From Bacteroidota bacterium (GTDB lineage: Bacteria; Bacteroidota; Bacteroidia; Bacteroidales; VadinHA17), in NCBI GenBank assembly GCA_011050615.1, contig DRFJ01000051.1:1-64000 (forward strand): a stretch of DNA of 64,000 nt, read 5' to 3'. Below the pieces are notes generated by a model, which had not been told where the DNA came from, ran no database searches, and saw nothing but the letters and a program-made list of their open reading frames with translations. The position numbers and the translations under genes were made by a program. This document shows positions 1 through 8,024 of this stretch, piece after piece. Position 1 is the stretch's first letter. Every line of letters starts with the position of its first letter.

Positions 1-66
1 ACTTTTTCTACAAGCTTCAACATGAGCATACATCTCGGCCTTGGTGTGTCTTCGTATTTTTCTCAT
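1..66 (-). mobile_element. Start of an IS66-type accessory ORF (TnpA-like), cut by the window edge
   Basis: An ATG at 66 opens a frame that stays open for 22 codons to the window edge. The peptide begins MRKIRRHTKAEMYAHVEACR. The pattern of basic N-terminus, T-x-x-E-M-Y and W/C-x-x-S resembles the helix-turn-helix start of IS66 accessory proteins that precede the transposase. No terminal repeat was identified, and the rest of the element lies outside the window. The truncated hydrolase that follows fits an insertion or deletion scar here. The family call rests on a short peptide and is tentative. Confidence 0.45.
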
Positions 67-217
67 GCGTCAAATCTACAAACTAAGCTGCCACCAGGAA
101 AGATGGGTTCGTAGGACGGATACGTTTAAACCCTTGAAAGTTGTGTACTATTGTTACCATTTTCTATGCACTCTTATTTACCGAAAACTCTGCAGTTGTA
201 ATTTCCATTTACAAGGG

Positions 218-661
218 ACGACATTATCAGCATTTTTACAAGAAAAGATCTGGCAAAAGATCGGGATGCAATACGAGGCTATCTGGAGCCTGGATAATAA
301 AAGAGAAAATTCCTTTGAGAAAAGTTTTTCCAACTTCAATTGTACAGCAATTGATTTAGCGAAATTAGGCAGATTATATTTGAATAAGGGTGTATGGGAT
401 AATGAACAAATTCTGTCAGAAAGTTATATTTATGATGCTACCAGAAGAGACACTACTAATGGAAGTAGCTGGAACTTTCAATATAATTTTAAATTAGGAC
501 CCAAACAATATGAGAGCTATTATACAAGAGGCCTTTATGGACAGTTATTATATATCTACCCCAAAATGAATGTAATAATTGTACGTATTGGGGAAGTAGA
601 TCTTAAATATAATCCACAATTTATTAATAATGTGGTCATTCAAATCATTGACCAGATTTGA
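218..661 (+). pseudogene. 3' remnant of a serine hydrolase (beta-lactamase/class C family)
   Basis: From 218 the frame reads like the last ~147 residues of the penicillin-binding-protein-like serine hydrolase family: a segment TLSAFLQEKIWQKIGM, then YEAIWSLD, a 'TAIDLAKLGRLYLNKG' stretch and a C-terminal 'YTRGLYGQLLYIYP...VIVRIG' strand. The catalytic S-x-x-K and Y-x-N parts, which lie N-terminal in this family, are absent. The codons upstream of 218 in the same frame are open to 41 but show no family resemblance. The base composition is more AT-rich than the rest of the window. It is most likely a dead 3' fragment left next to the insertion-like ORF at the edge. Confidence 0.7.
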
Positions 662-994
662 ATTACTAATTAGTTAACCTGGTCCCATGTTCCCATATGG
701 AGATTTGGGAACTCTGTTTCTATAAGCTTAGTAACTTGTTGCTTGGTTAAAGTACTACCCATTTTTGATAAGTGAAGGATTAGGGAATTATAAAATAGGT
801 TAAGATTTAATGTTGTATATGTAATGTGTTGACATATAAACATTTAGATTTTCAGGGATCTTGGGATTGATTAATTAAGCTTGCCAACGGCCTAAACGGG
901 TACAAGAAGAAAAACGAGCTTGATCTGCCGTGTCTGAGTCCTGAGGCTGTTGAAGGTTGGCTTGACCAGATAATTAGAATAATTGTTGTAAGGG
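662..994. other. Gene-poor AT-rich stretch with a possible coding remnant
   Basis: There is no convincing gene. From about 872 to 990 on the plus strand a short open frame (LIKLANGLNGYKKK..., then LPCLSPEAVEGWLDQI) has protein-like composition but no start and no family I recognise. It may be the end of a degraded gene. Together with the flanking hydrolase remnant it suggests an eroded accessory segment. Confidence 0.4.
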
Positions 995-1026
995 AAAGCC
1001 CTAATCTTATGAATAGGGCTTTTATT
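995..1026. terminator. Hairpin terminator between the remnant region and the lipoprotein gene
   Basis: AAAGCCCT at 995-1002 and AGGGCTTT at 1015-1022 form a perfect 8-bp stem with a 12-nt loop. On the plus strand it runs into TTTTATT. It sits just after the stop of the minus-strand lipoprotein gene, so it could serve both directions. Confidence 0.65.
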
Positions 1027-1031
1027 GTCTT

Positions 1032-1520
1032 CTATTTGTGCTCCCCTTCTTTTTCACCACCATGCTCACTTCCTCCTACTTCGGCATGAGTCGACCAAGT
1101 TTCAAAGTCCTTTTCTGATCCTTTCAGCATAACATCAGCCATAGTACCAGGTTGCATATTAAATGGAGTTGTAGGTCCTAACTCCACACCATTTGATAAA
1201 TGAACTTCTACACGAACGCTTTCAATTACTTCTTCTGTCATGTTAGCGACAGTGCCTTTGAAAACGTTATTCTCTGCATCATATGCCAGAACAAGGTGAA
1301 CACCTTTCTTAACAACATCATAAACATCTGTTTTACTGAATTGAGTTCCACCCTCTTCACCTTCACCTTTTTCTCCAACATCAGCTTTATGCTCAACCTT
1401 ATCTGCTTCAAGAGTTTGTAATTCTTTTACCCTTTTGCTCTTGTGTTCATTAGAACAACCAGCAGAGATGACAGCCAATATGATAGCTACTCCTGCAATA
1501 GTTTTTAATATTTGATTCAT
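1032..1520 (-). CDS. Small lipoprotein with an FxLYD-like domain and His/Glu-rich tail
   Basis: The product is 162 aa. The start at 1520 is preferred over the ATG at 1613 because it puts a lipoprotein signal peptide (MNQILKTIAGVAIILAVISA, then G-C with Cys22) at the N-terminus. A charged linker of about 40 residues follows. Then comes a small beta domain (residues ~70-140) with 'FKGTVANMTEEVIESVRVEV' and 'LSNGVELGP', a pattern like FxLYD-type extracellular domains. The tail is rich in His, Glu and Gly, which could bind metal, but that is inference. It is a single-gene unit ending in TAG at the shared hairpin. Its function is unknown; a periplasmic or outer-membrane-anchored location is likely. 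Confidence 0.75.
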   Translation of the reverse strand: MNQILKTIAGVAIILAVISAGCSNEHKSKRVKELQTLEADKVEHKADVGEKGEGEEGGTQFSKTDVYDVVKKGVHLVLAYDAENNVFKGTVANMTEEVIESVRVEVHLSNGVELGPTTPFNMQPGTMADVMLKGSEKDFETWSTHAEVGGSEHGGEKEGEHK

Positions 1521-1954
1521 GTTATTCTCGGTATAAAAATTAAGTGAAAATGAATGACTTCCAATATTACATTTTATTTTAAGCCGCTCCAAAATAATTC
1601 CCTGATTTAACAATTTTTTTAGGATCGGTCTCGATGTGATGGAATCACCCTTCCCTTTAATCTCAGGCTGCCCCCGGGATTGAAAATAACCTCCGGTGTA
1701 TTCACGGTGGGTAAAATATGAAGTTTATCCGGGTTCATTTATACAGTTGATTTTTTATTCGCGGGCAAAATAAGCCAAATATTTCTAATGCCAGTTTTCA
1801 ATATGCCAAACAGCATGTTTTTCTAATGTCAATAGCAAGTTGTTTCCAGCCGGGCTTATTAAGCTGTGGGTCCCAAAAGCCCGGGAGTTCATCCTTTGAG
1901 ACCAGGACCGGGATTTTTATTTATTCATTACCTGTTAGGCTGATTGCAGGATGG
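1521..1954. other. Intergenic region with an 8-bp inverted repeat
   Basis: No ORF has coding character. CCGGGCTT (1850-1857) and AAGCCCGG (1877-1884) form a perfect stem around a 19-nt loop that itself contains GGGTCCC. The structure lies about 70 bp past the stop of the Crp-family gene in its direction of transcription. It lacks a clear T-run, so it is at best a weak terminator. The stretch also has to hold the promoter of the lipoprotein gene, which I could not place. Confidence 0.4.
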
Positions 1955-2704
1955 CTATTTCAGAAAAGCTGACAGGCTGGTTTTATCAATAATCCGGATA
2001 TTTTTCCCCATGGAGCTGATAATGCCTTCATCGTTCAGCTTACGAATAGCCCGTGCTACAGATGGGCGGGTAACACCAAACATCTCCGACAGTTCGGTTT
2101 GTGTATGCGGGATACGTATCTCGTTTTTACCCTGCTCCTTCACCTGGCCGAGAAGATAGTGGGCTATCTTACCCTTTATTGAGTTCAGACCGAGCAATTT
2201 CAGGTGCATACTCAGGAACTGGGCCCGGTCGGCCATAATATCCATGAAATTTTTCAGCACTGTCCTGTTCCTGGCAAAAAGCTGCAAGAGATCATCCCTG
2301 GGGATGAAAAGGAGACGGGTTTCCTCCAGGGCAGTTATGGTTACAGGTAAGCGGTTGTTTTCTCCAAAAAGAAAGACCGTGGCAACAGTTTCAGGGGCAA
2401 TGCGTTGTTCAACCCTCAGTACCCTTCCTTCAAAATCCATCATCTCCCCCACTACAGAACCTTTCACTATCATAATAAGCCTGTCGCAGGTGTCGCCTTC
2501 GAAGGCAATAAGCTCTCCCCTTTTATATTCTTTCACGCTGTGGTGAACACCTCTTATTATATTTCCAATTTCATTCTTCCCCAGGCCCCTGAACAATGAA
2601 TTAGCTGATAAAACATCAGTATAATCCAGGAAGCAAAAACTGCATTGTTCATTGCACGGTTCAACGAAGTTACTATCATAATTATTTTGTAACATTTGAT
2701 ACAT
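1955..2704 (-). CDS. Crp/Fnr-family transcriptional regulator with N-terminal Cys cluster
   Basis: The product is 249 aa and has the two-domain Crp/Fnr layout. A cyclic-nucleotide-binding-like beta roll spans ~33-150 (LFRGLGKNEI, 'GELIAFEGD'). A C-terminal winged helix holds 'HTQTELSEMFGVTRPSVARA' as the recognition region. Before the beta roll are Cys17, Cys21 and Cys24 (C-x3-C-x2-C), placed like the Fe-S ligands of Fnr though with different spacing. A redox or nitrosative-stress sensor is therefore plausible. It is divergent from a 4Fe-4S protein/cupin pair with only 43 bp between them, so it probably controls those genes and itself. In Bacteroidota such regulators often sit beside hybrid-cluster-protein genes, but none is seen here. 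A second start at 2695 (Met4) is possible. Confidence 0.88.
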   Translation of the reverse strand: MYQMLQNNYDSNFVEPCNEQCSFCFLDYTDVLSANSLFRGLGKNEIGNIIRGVHHSVKEYKRGELIAFEGDTCDRLIMIVKGSVVGEMMDFEGRVLRVEQRIAPETVATVFLFGENNRLPVTITALEETRLLFIPRDDLLQLFARNRTVLKNFMDIMADRAQFLSMHLKLLGLNSIKGKIAHYLLGQVKEQGKNEIRIPHTQTELSEMFGVTRPSVARAIRKLNDEGIISSMGKNIRIIDKTSLSAFLK

Positions 2705-2732
2705 TTTGTGAGCAAATCTAATACTATTTTTG
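2704..2732 (+). promoter_or_regulatory. Bacteroidota-type promoter for the 4Fe-4S/cupin genes
   Basis: TTTTG at 2704-2708 and TATTTTTG at 2725-2732 are 16 nt apart and match the Bacteroidota -33/-7 pattern (TTG, TAnnTTTG). Transcription would start near 2739, a few bases before the ATG at 2748. The -33 element overlaps the first codon of the divergent regulator. Confidence 0.6.
2713..2720 (-). promoter_or_regulatory. Possible -7 element of the Crp/Fnr regulator promoter
   Basis: On the minus strand this reads TAGATTTG, a match to TAnnTTTG. No clear -33 TTG was found. It would place the transcript start at or just before the 2704 start codon, which slightly favours the downstream start at 2695. 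It lies inside the spacer of the opposing promoter, so the two would compete. Confidence 0.4.
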
Positions 2733-2747
2733 CATGTATAAAATCAT

Positions 2748-3398
2748 ATGATAAAGATGCTTAGAGAAATTATAAAAATAGATGAGGATCTCTGTGACGG
2801 ATGCGGAAACTGTGTCCCCGGTTGTCACGAAGGTGCTCTGCAGATCATTGACGGTAAAGCGAGACTGGTATCAGAGCTTATGTGCGACGGCCTGGGTGCC
2901 TGCATTGGAGATTGCCCGCAGGGTGCCATAATTATTGAAAGAAGGGAAGCCGAGCCATATAATGAAACCAGGGCAATGGAAATTTTGCTTGATAAAGACA
3001 CCAGAATAAGCTTCAGATCGGAGCTGGCAAACTGGCCTGTTCAGATGCACCTTATCAATCCTTCGGCATCACATTACAGGGATGCGGATGTTTTACTGGC
3101 AGCTGACTGCGCAGCCTTTACGGTGCCGAATTTCCACAGTGCATTTTTGAAGGGTAAAAAGCTTGCAATAGCCTGTCCCAAGCTGGACCAGGGGACCGAA
3201 ATATACATAGAAAAGATACGCAGTCTTATTGACGAAGCAAATATCAGGTCCTTACACGTCCTGGTTATGGAAGTACCATGCTGTGGCGGCTTAAGCCGGA
3301 TGGTCCAGATTGCACGGTCACAAGCCCGCAGAGATATCCCGGTAGAGGTAAGAGTGGTTGGCATACATGGCGAATTACTAAAGTCAATCAATATTTAA
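2748..3398 (+). CDS. 4Fe-4S dicluster ferredoxin-like protein
   Basis: The product is 216 aa. The first cluster motif is C16-x2-C19-x2-C22-x3-C26 (CDGCGNCVPGC). The second is reduced, C46-x5-C52-x3-C56-P, so it has three of the usual four Cys in the motif. A region of ~150 residues follows with no enzyme motif I recognise, but with conserved-looking 'ACPKLD' and 'VPCCGGL' cysteines that may add ligands. It is likely a cytoplasmic electron carrier or Fe-S adaptor. It is transcribed from the promoter just upstream and followed 14 bp later by a cupin. The divergent Crp/Fnr-type sensor suggests induction by redox or nitrogen-oxide stress (inference). Confidence 0.85.
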   Translation: MIKMLREIIKIDEDLCDGCGNCVPGCHEGALQIIDGKARLVSELMCDGLGACIGDCPQGAIIIERREAEPYNETRAMEILLDKDTRISFRSELANWPVQMHLINPSASHYRDADVLLAADCAAFTVPNFHSAFLKGKKLAIACPKLDQGTEIYIEKIRSLIDEANIRSLHVLVMEVPCCGGLSRMVQIARSQARRDIPVEVRVVGIHGELLKSINI

Positions 3399-3412
3399 AC
3401 TCAGTTATCAGC

Positions 3413-3742
3413 ATGACAAATCAAACATTCAATCATTCAGAGATATACAGTTTAAAAGGATCAGTAAAATATTCAAAAGGATCAATAGTAAGCAAGATAA
3501 TTCAGAAGAGTGACGCAGGCAATCTTACCCTTTTTGCCTTTGATGAAGGGCAGAATCTCAGTGAGCATACAGCTCCGTACGACGCAATGGTCCAAGTTAT
3601 TGACGGCCGGGCCAGGGTTATTATTAATAAGAAGGACTATCTGCTGGAAGGGGGCAGTTTTATTATCATGCCGGCAAATATTCCTCATGCACTGGAGGCT
3701 ATAACAGAATTCAAGATGCTCCTGGTGATGATCAGGGGATAA
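3413..3742 (+). CDS. Small single-domain cupin protein
   Basis: The product is 109 aa. The start at 3413 is chosen because upstream in-frame codons overlap the 4Fe-4S gene. The fold signature is clear: 'LSEHTAPYDAMVQVIDG' carries the first His of cupin motif 1, 'YLLEGGSFIIMPANIPHAL' carries motif 2 with its His, and the ends are short. No partner domain is present, so it could be a small metal-binding or sensor cupin. It is co-transcribed with the ferredoxin-like gene. The exact role is unknown. Confidence 0.85.
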   Translation: MTNQTFNHSEIYSLKGSVKYSKGSIVSKIIQKSDAGNLTLFAFDEGQNLSEHTAPYDAMVQVIDGRARVIINKKDYLLEGGSFIIMPANIPHALEAITEFKMLLVMIRG

Positions 3743-3753
3743 TGTTTTTATTT

Positions 3754-3769
3754 CCGGGGTGGAACCCGG
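3754..3769 (+). terminator. Weak hairpin after the cupin gene
   Basis: CCGGG (3754-3758) and CCCGG (3765-3769) pair around a 6-nt loop 11 nt after the cupin stop. A pyrimidine-rich tract follows but there is no tight T-run, so termination strength is uncertain. Confidence 0.35.
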
Positions 3770-3887
3770 GCTATCCTTATTTTCTTCCCTATTTTTTCAG
3801 CAGATCCCTTACATGAAATATAATAAATATCATTATTGCAGGATAAACCATACGTTTTCAACATTATGCACCAAGGGTTCAAAAAAA

Positions 3888-5474
3888 TCACACTCTGAAG
3901 AGTTCCTTGAAGTTATTCTGAATCATAACCCTCCTGATTATTTTAGAAAGGCTTTCTGTTAAATTCTCGTGCTTTTCCTTTACAGCTAAGCTGTATTTCT
4001 CAAGTTTATCATCACCTTCTGTCTTATAATTACCTGATTCAAAAATATCAGCAAGCTCAAACAATGTATCCAGAATAAAACGGTTTGCTTCCTTCTTCAG
4101 TTGTTTTAACCCGTATGAAAGAAAATGTATCCTGCTCGTATTACCGCTAAAAAATTTATACACGTTTATAAAGTTCCTTGCCCACATTGATGTATTAAGC
4201 AGACCTCCCGGATCCTGCAACCAGTCTGAAAAAATATTAAATACAAACCCACAGTAATCGTCAATAGTATTCTCCAGGAAATCATAATCCTGGATGCCGG
4301 ATTTTTTCTTCAGCCGTCCCTGCTTTTCAAGTTGAGCTTCAACCTTTGTAGCAAAATGGGGCATCATTTTCAGGAATGTCACTGACAAATATCCGTCGGT
4401 ACAGATTGTATCAAGGAACATCAGGTTCCTTCGCATTGAATCAAAGGTTGAATCAGGCTGAAAAAGCATAAATCCATAGTCTATGCCAATCTCAAGGTCC
4501 TTTAATATTTCAATTCCGCTAATGGTATCTGCAGAAGTTAGTTTCTTGTTCATCTTCTTCAATCCTTCATCCGTCCCATCTTCAATACCCAGGAATACCT
4601 GGTACAGACCGTGATCTTTCATCATCCTGAAAACTGAATCATCAACCTCATCAGGCCTGCAATTGATTTTCCAGATTATCTTTCCCTTGAGATCATTCCC
4701 GGATAATCCTTCACAGAATCTTTTCACCCAGTCATTATCATCAGAATGAATTACAGGAAAGTCATCATCCTGGAAAAGAAATATTGAACATCCTTTTTCA
4801 TTATAGAGGTATTTCATTTCCTCAATTACTTTCACAGGGCTTCGGATTCTTTTATACGGTCCCGGTGGGGGCCCGTAAAATTCCCTGATATCGCAGAATA
4901 TACAATCGTGAACACAACCTCTGCCGGCCAGAATTGTAGCATAAGTTTTACCAAGTGCATATTCCCCTGGTATATTCCTTACCGGCCATGGAAAACTGTC
5001 CAGGTCAGGCTCCAGGGGCCTCAGATCATTCTGGATTAATTTGCCATTTTCAATATATGAGATGCCCTTTATTTTTTTCCATTCCTTCCCTGAAACCAGG
5101 GCTTCAAGCAGTTCAACAAGTGTATATTCCCCTTCAAACCTTACTAGTGAATCGAGTTCCGGGATAATATCAAATAGTTCCCGGGGCCTGAGGCTGGCAA
5201 AATGACCGCCCGCAGTAAAATGATCTTTAATACCATTATCCCTCAGATATTTAACCAGGTCAATAAAATCTCTTATATGATACTGGAAAATAACAGAAAA
5301 GCCTATGAGGACAGGCTCACATTCTTTTATTACATTAAGGATGGACTCCCGGGATTCCCGGAGATCAATTATTTTTGACTTATAACCTGCTTCTGACAAC
5401 ACTGATGCCAGGTAAGCAACACCAAGGTTATCACGCTCCTCGAAGGCAATAAAAACTACTTTATTATTGTTCAT
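3888..5474 (-). CDS. B12-binding-domain radical SAM protein
   Basis: The product is 528 aa. Residues ~1-135 form a Rossmann-like cobalamin-binding-type domain (starts KVVFIAFEERDNLGVAYLAS; 'TAGGHFASLRP'). The radical SAM core follows, with Cys187-x3-Cys191-x2-Cys194 in GRGCVHDCIFC binding the 4Fe-4S cluster. Later comes 'FLGIEDGTDEGLKKMNK', typical of the Elp3/MiaB-like superfamily half. The last ~150 residues are helical with no known motif. This architecture covers methyltransferases and ring-forming enzymes; the substrate cannot be read from sequence. It is the last gene of a minus-strand run after a membrane TPR protein and a small Cys-containing protein, 68 bp after the latter. Confidence 0.88.
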   Translation of the reverse strand: MNNNKVVFIAFEERDNLGVAYLASVLSEAGYKSKIIDLRESRESILNVIKECEPVLIGFSVIFQYHIRDFIDLVKYLRDNGIKDHFTAGGHFASLRPRELFDIIPELDSLVRFEGEYTLVELLEALVSGKEWKKIKGISYIENGKLIQNDLRPLEPDLDSFPWPVRNIPGEYALGKTYATILAGRGCVHDCIFCDIREFYGPPPGPYKRIRSPVKVIEEMKYLYNEKGCSIFLFQDDDFPVIHSDDNDWVKRFCEGLSGNDLKGKIIWKINCRPDEVDDSVFRMMKDHGLYQVFLGIEDGTDEGLKKMNKKLTSADTISGIEILKDLEIGIDYGFMLFQPDSTFDSMRRNLMFLDTICTDGYLSVTFLKMMPHFATKVEAQLEKQGRLKKKSGIQDYDFLENTIDDYCGFVFNIFSDWLQDPGGLLNTSMWARNFINVYKFFSGNTSRIHFLSYGLKQLKKEANRFILDTLFELADIFESGNYKTEGDDKLEKYSLAVKEKHENLTESLSKIIRRVMIQNNFKELFRV

Positions 5475-5542
5475 AATAATCAGAAAAAGTCAGGATACAA
5501 GTCCAAGAAAGACTCTATTAAGCACCAGCTATCTTACTTACT

Positions 5543-5773
5543 TTATCCTTTGTTTTCCTCTTCTCCTGTACAGGGTTCTTCCAGAATCCTATCTATATCG
5601 CTGTATAGTTTCATTTTCAGCTCTGTGCACCTCTGGTCGTACTTGAAGTATAACTCCGCAATTTGATACCCTTTATTGCGTTTACAATCATCAGAAAATA
5701 CTCCCATTTTTTTAAACAGTTGTTCAAATTTGCATGGATCCATTACCCAGTCCTGTGTGTGTCCGCGTGGCAT
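5543..5773 (-). CDS. Small four-cysteine protein between TPR and radical SAM genes
   Basis: The product is 76 aa with no family I recognise. It is charged and probably helical, with Cys14, Cys30, Cys49 and Cys68 spread at 15-18 residue intervals and an acidic tail. It lies in the same direction as both neighbours, 49 bp after the TPR gene and 68 bp before the radical SAM gene. No other frame there is better. An internal start at Met11 is possible. It could be a metal- or cluster-binding partner, a substrate of the radical SAM enzyme, or an unrelated small protein. Confidence 0.55.
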   Translation of the reverse strand: MPRGHTQDWVMDPCKFEQLFKKMGVFSDDCKRNKGYQIAELYFKYDQRCTELKMKLYSDIDRILEEPCTGEEENKG

Positions 5774-5822
5774 AATTTAATGGTTTTAGTGGTTAATTAT
5801 TATAGTTATTGGCAATCAATAA

Positions 5823-7895
5823 TTAGTTTCTGGCCTGTTTCATTAATTGAACAACAGTTACATTGTTTCTTATTCTTTCAAAATCGGGATCAAGGTATAC
5901 AAGGTGCATTGAGAAAGAAGATCCTATCTGTGTAAGTTTCTCTATTAACTCTATACAAAGATCCTCCTCTCCCACCAAACAGTATATCCGTGCAAGGTCA
6001 AATAACCTGCCGGGACCATTTATCGCATCCTTTTCAACAGGCATTATTTCAGTAGCTCTGATGCCATATTTAATGGCGTCCATTATTTTTCCTGCTCCGG
6101 CACAGGCTATCCCCAGTTTACTTAATTCTACACTTAATGCCAAGGAATCTTCAGGTTCATTTCGCATCTCGGCAGTATAATAATCTATTGCTTCAGAATA
6201 GTATTTCAGTGCATCATCCCGTCTGCCACAGTGCATATTAATCATGGCCTTGCGTAGTATTAAGTCTCCTTCCGGTGGGGAATTTTCAAGGTATGCTATA
6301 TTGACATTCTTCAATGCTGACTCACAATTACCATCATACAAATCCAGTCTTGACAGTGTTGAATATATATTATCTCCGGTGTTTTTAATGTTTTCCTCCA
6401 GGATAGCCCTGGCCTTTTCTATATCGCCGCTTAACATAAGGACAGATTCAACTTTATTATTATAAGCAGCAGCCCATTCAGGTAGAATATCGATAGCACG
6501 GTCATGACATTCAATTGCTTTTTCGAAATCATGCATGTAATCAAAGGAAAGGCCAATATTGGTAAAAAAGAGTGCATTGGCAGGATTATTCCCGAGAGCT
6601 TCCGAGGAAAACAAAGCCACCTTATCCCAGTTGCCCATTCTCCTGTGAACAAGGGATAGATAAAAAAGGCATTTGACATCATCCTGTTGTTTTGTCAGTG
6701 CACGATCAAAATATTTAAGTGCATTCCCGTAATCTTTTAAACCATAATAATAGTAGAAACCCATTGCGATATCCGCTTCAGTAAGGGCAGGTTCAATACT
6801 TGTAGCTTTCTCAATATCATCCCTGCATTTTTGCAGGTGGCTATTATCATAGTATCCCGTATAAATACCCCATGATCTTGTTTTTGCCCTGTTTGCATAG
6901 GCCGCTGCAAAATCAGGATCTATTTGAATGGCCTGTGTATACAGATCTATTGCCTCATCAAAAACTGATAATTCTGTTTTCCTGTTGCCCAGTTCATACA
7001 GATACAGAGCATTCTGAGCAATGTAAGAACCTTTGTATGCAATAAAGGATGCCCTGGGTGATCCCGGTATTTCATTTATAATTGCTCTTTCCTCCTGTGA
7101 TAAAAATGTCTTCAGTCTCCTGGCAACGCTCCTTGATATATCAGGACTAATATTTGATATTTCTGTCCAGCTTTCTTCCAGGGGATAATCATGTGACCAT
7201 AGCAGTTTCTCATCACCGGTATTGAACATGAATATGGTTACCCTTTTATTACCATCAATTTCAACTGCTTTCCAGTCTATGAGAAGATTTGCATTGAGTT
7301 CCTTCCCTATTTTATTATAATTTTTATTTCCTTTCTTATATTTACATGTAAGCCTCCATGGTAACACATTAAATGTATGTATCTTGCTCAGGCAGGCGGT
7401 TATCTCTTCGCCTATATAATTAAATACAATAGATTCATAACCCTCGGGCACCAGGCCAGTGAAGGGAAGGACAGCCATAGTTTTTTCCAGTCTTCCGAAT
7501 TTTCGAGATTTTGCATTATCAATAATATTAAATGACAAAAGACCTATAATGACTATTACACTGAGGAAGGTTGTTAACCTGTAATTCTTTATCTTTTTAC
7601 TGACTATTGGAAGTTCCTTTTGTTCCAGCGGTTCAGTTTTTATTATCCCCCCGGGTGTAATGTCATATATCCATGAAAACAACAGTGCAAGCAGGAAACC
7701 GATCCCCAACAATATTACCACCCATTTCGGAACCTGTTCTATACCAAAGGCATTGCATATTATCTCCGCTGCTTCAAGTATTACTAAAGAGGAGGCCCCA
7801 TAAGCTACAATCCCCATAAAAACTTTTCGACGCTTAAGCTCCTGCCAGAATTTGGTAAATCTTGCCTGTTCCATATACCAGGTCGGGTTAGTCAA
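5823..7895 (-). CDS. Membrane-anchored TPR protein with adenylate-cyclase-associated N-terminus
   Basis: The product is 690 aa. The N-terminus (LKRRKVFMGIVAYGASSLVI, then a second hydrophobic segment ~55-75 and a third near 108-125) matches the membrane module found ahead of TPR arrays in FlgO-like and cyclase-associated proteins. After it comes a periplasmic-type domain, residues ~135-270 ('MAVLPFTG...EEITACLSKI'), like the TolB/FlgO nucleotide-independent fold. A long TPR region fills ~290-690 (e.g. 'DLYTQAIQIDPDFAAAYANR', 'ALKYFDRALTKQQDDVKCLF'). No catalytic cyclase domain is present. It is likely a scaffold or sensor in the inner membrane. It is the first gene of the run leading to the radical SAM enzyme. 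Confidence 0.8.
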   Translation of the reverse strand: MTNPTWYMEQARFTKFWQELKRRKVFMGIVAYGASSLVILEAAEIICNAFGIEQVPKWVVILLGIGFLLALLFSWIYDITPGGIIKTEPLEQKELPIVSKKIKNYRLTTFLSVIVIIGLLSFNIIDNAKSRKFGRLEKTMAVLPFTGLVPEGYESIVFNYIGEEITACLSKIHTFNVLPWRLTCKYKKGNKNYNKIGKELNANLLIDWKAVEIDGNKRVTIFMFNTGDEKLLWSHDYPLEESWTEISNISPDISRSVARRLKTFLSQEERAIINEIPGSPRASFIAYKGSYIAQNALYLYELGNRKTELSVFDEAIDLYTQAIQIDPDFAAAYANRAKTRSWGIYTGYYDNSHLQKCRDDIEKATSIEPALTEADIAMGFYYYYGLKDYGNALKYFDRALTKQQDDVKCLFYLSLVHRRMGNWDKVALFSSEALGNNPANALFFTNIGLSFDYMHDFEKAIECHDRAIDILPEWAAAYNNKVESVLMLSGDIEKARAILEENIKNTGDNIYSTLSRLDLYDGNCESALKNVNIAYLENSPPEGDLILRKAMINMHCGRRDDALKYYSEAIDYYTAEMRNEPEDSLALSVELSKLGIACAGAGKIMDAIKYGIRATEIMPVEKDAINGPGRLFDLARIYCLVGEEDLCIELIEKLTQIGSSFSMHLVYLDPDFERIRNNVTVVQLMKQARN

Positions 7896-8024
7896 TTTGA
7901 AATTTCGGACTTTTCTTTAATAAATCCAAATAAATAATTGATTTATTGATATTTGTACTGGCAGAGATACGAGAAACAAGGCTCTCCCGTAAACCGGACT
8001 ATAGTGAAAAAGTTAATGCTCCTG

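Noticed and set aside
3759-3962. Plus-strand ORF of 67 codons
   Set aside because: It overlaps the C-terminal codons of the radical SAM gene and shows no protein-like pattern or RBS.
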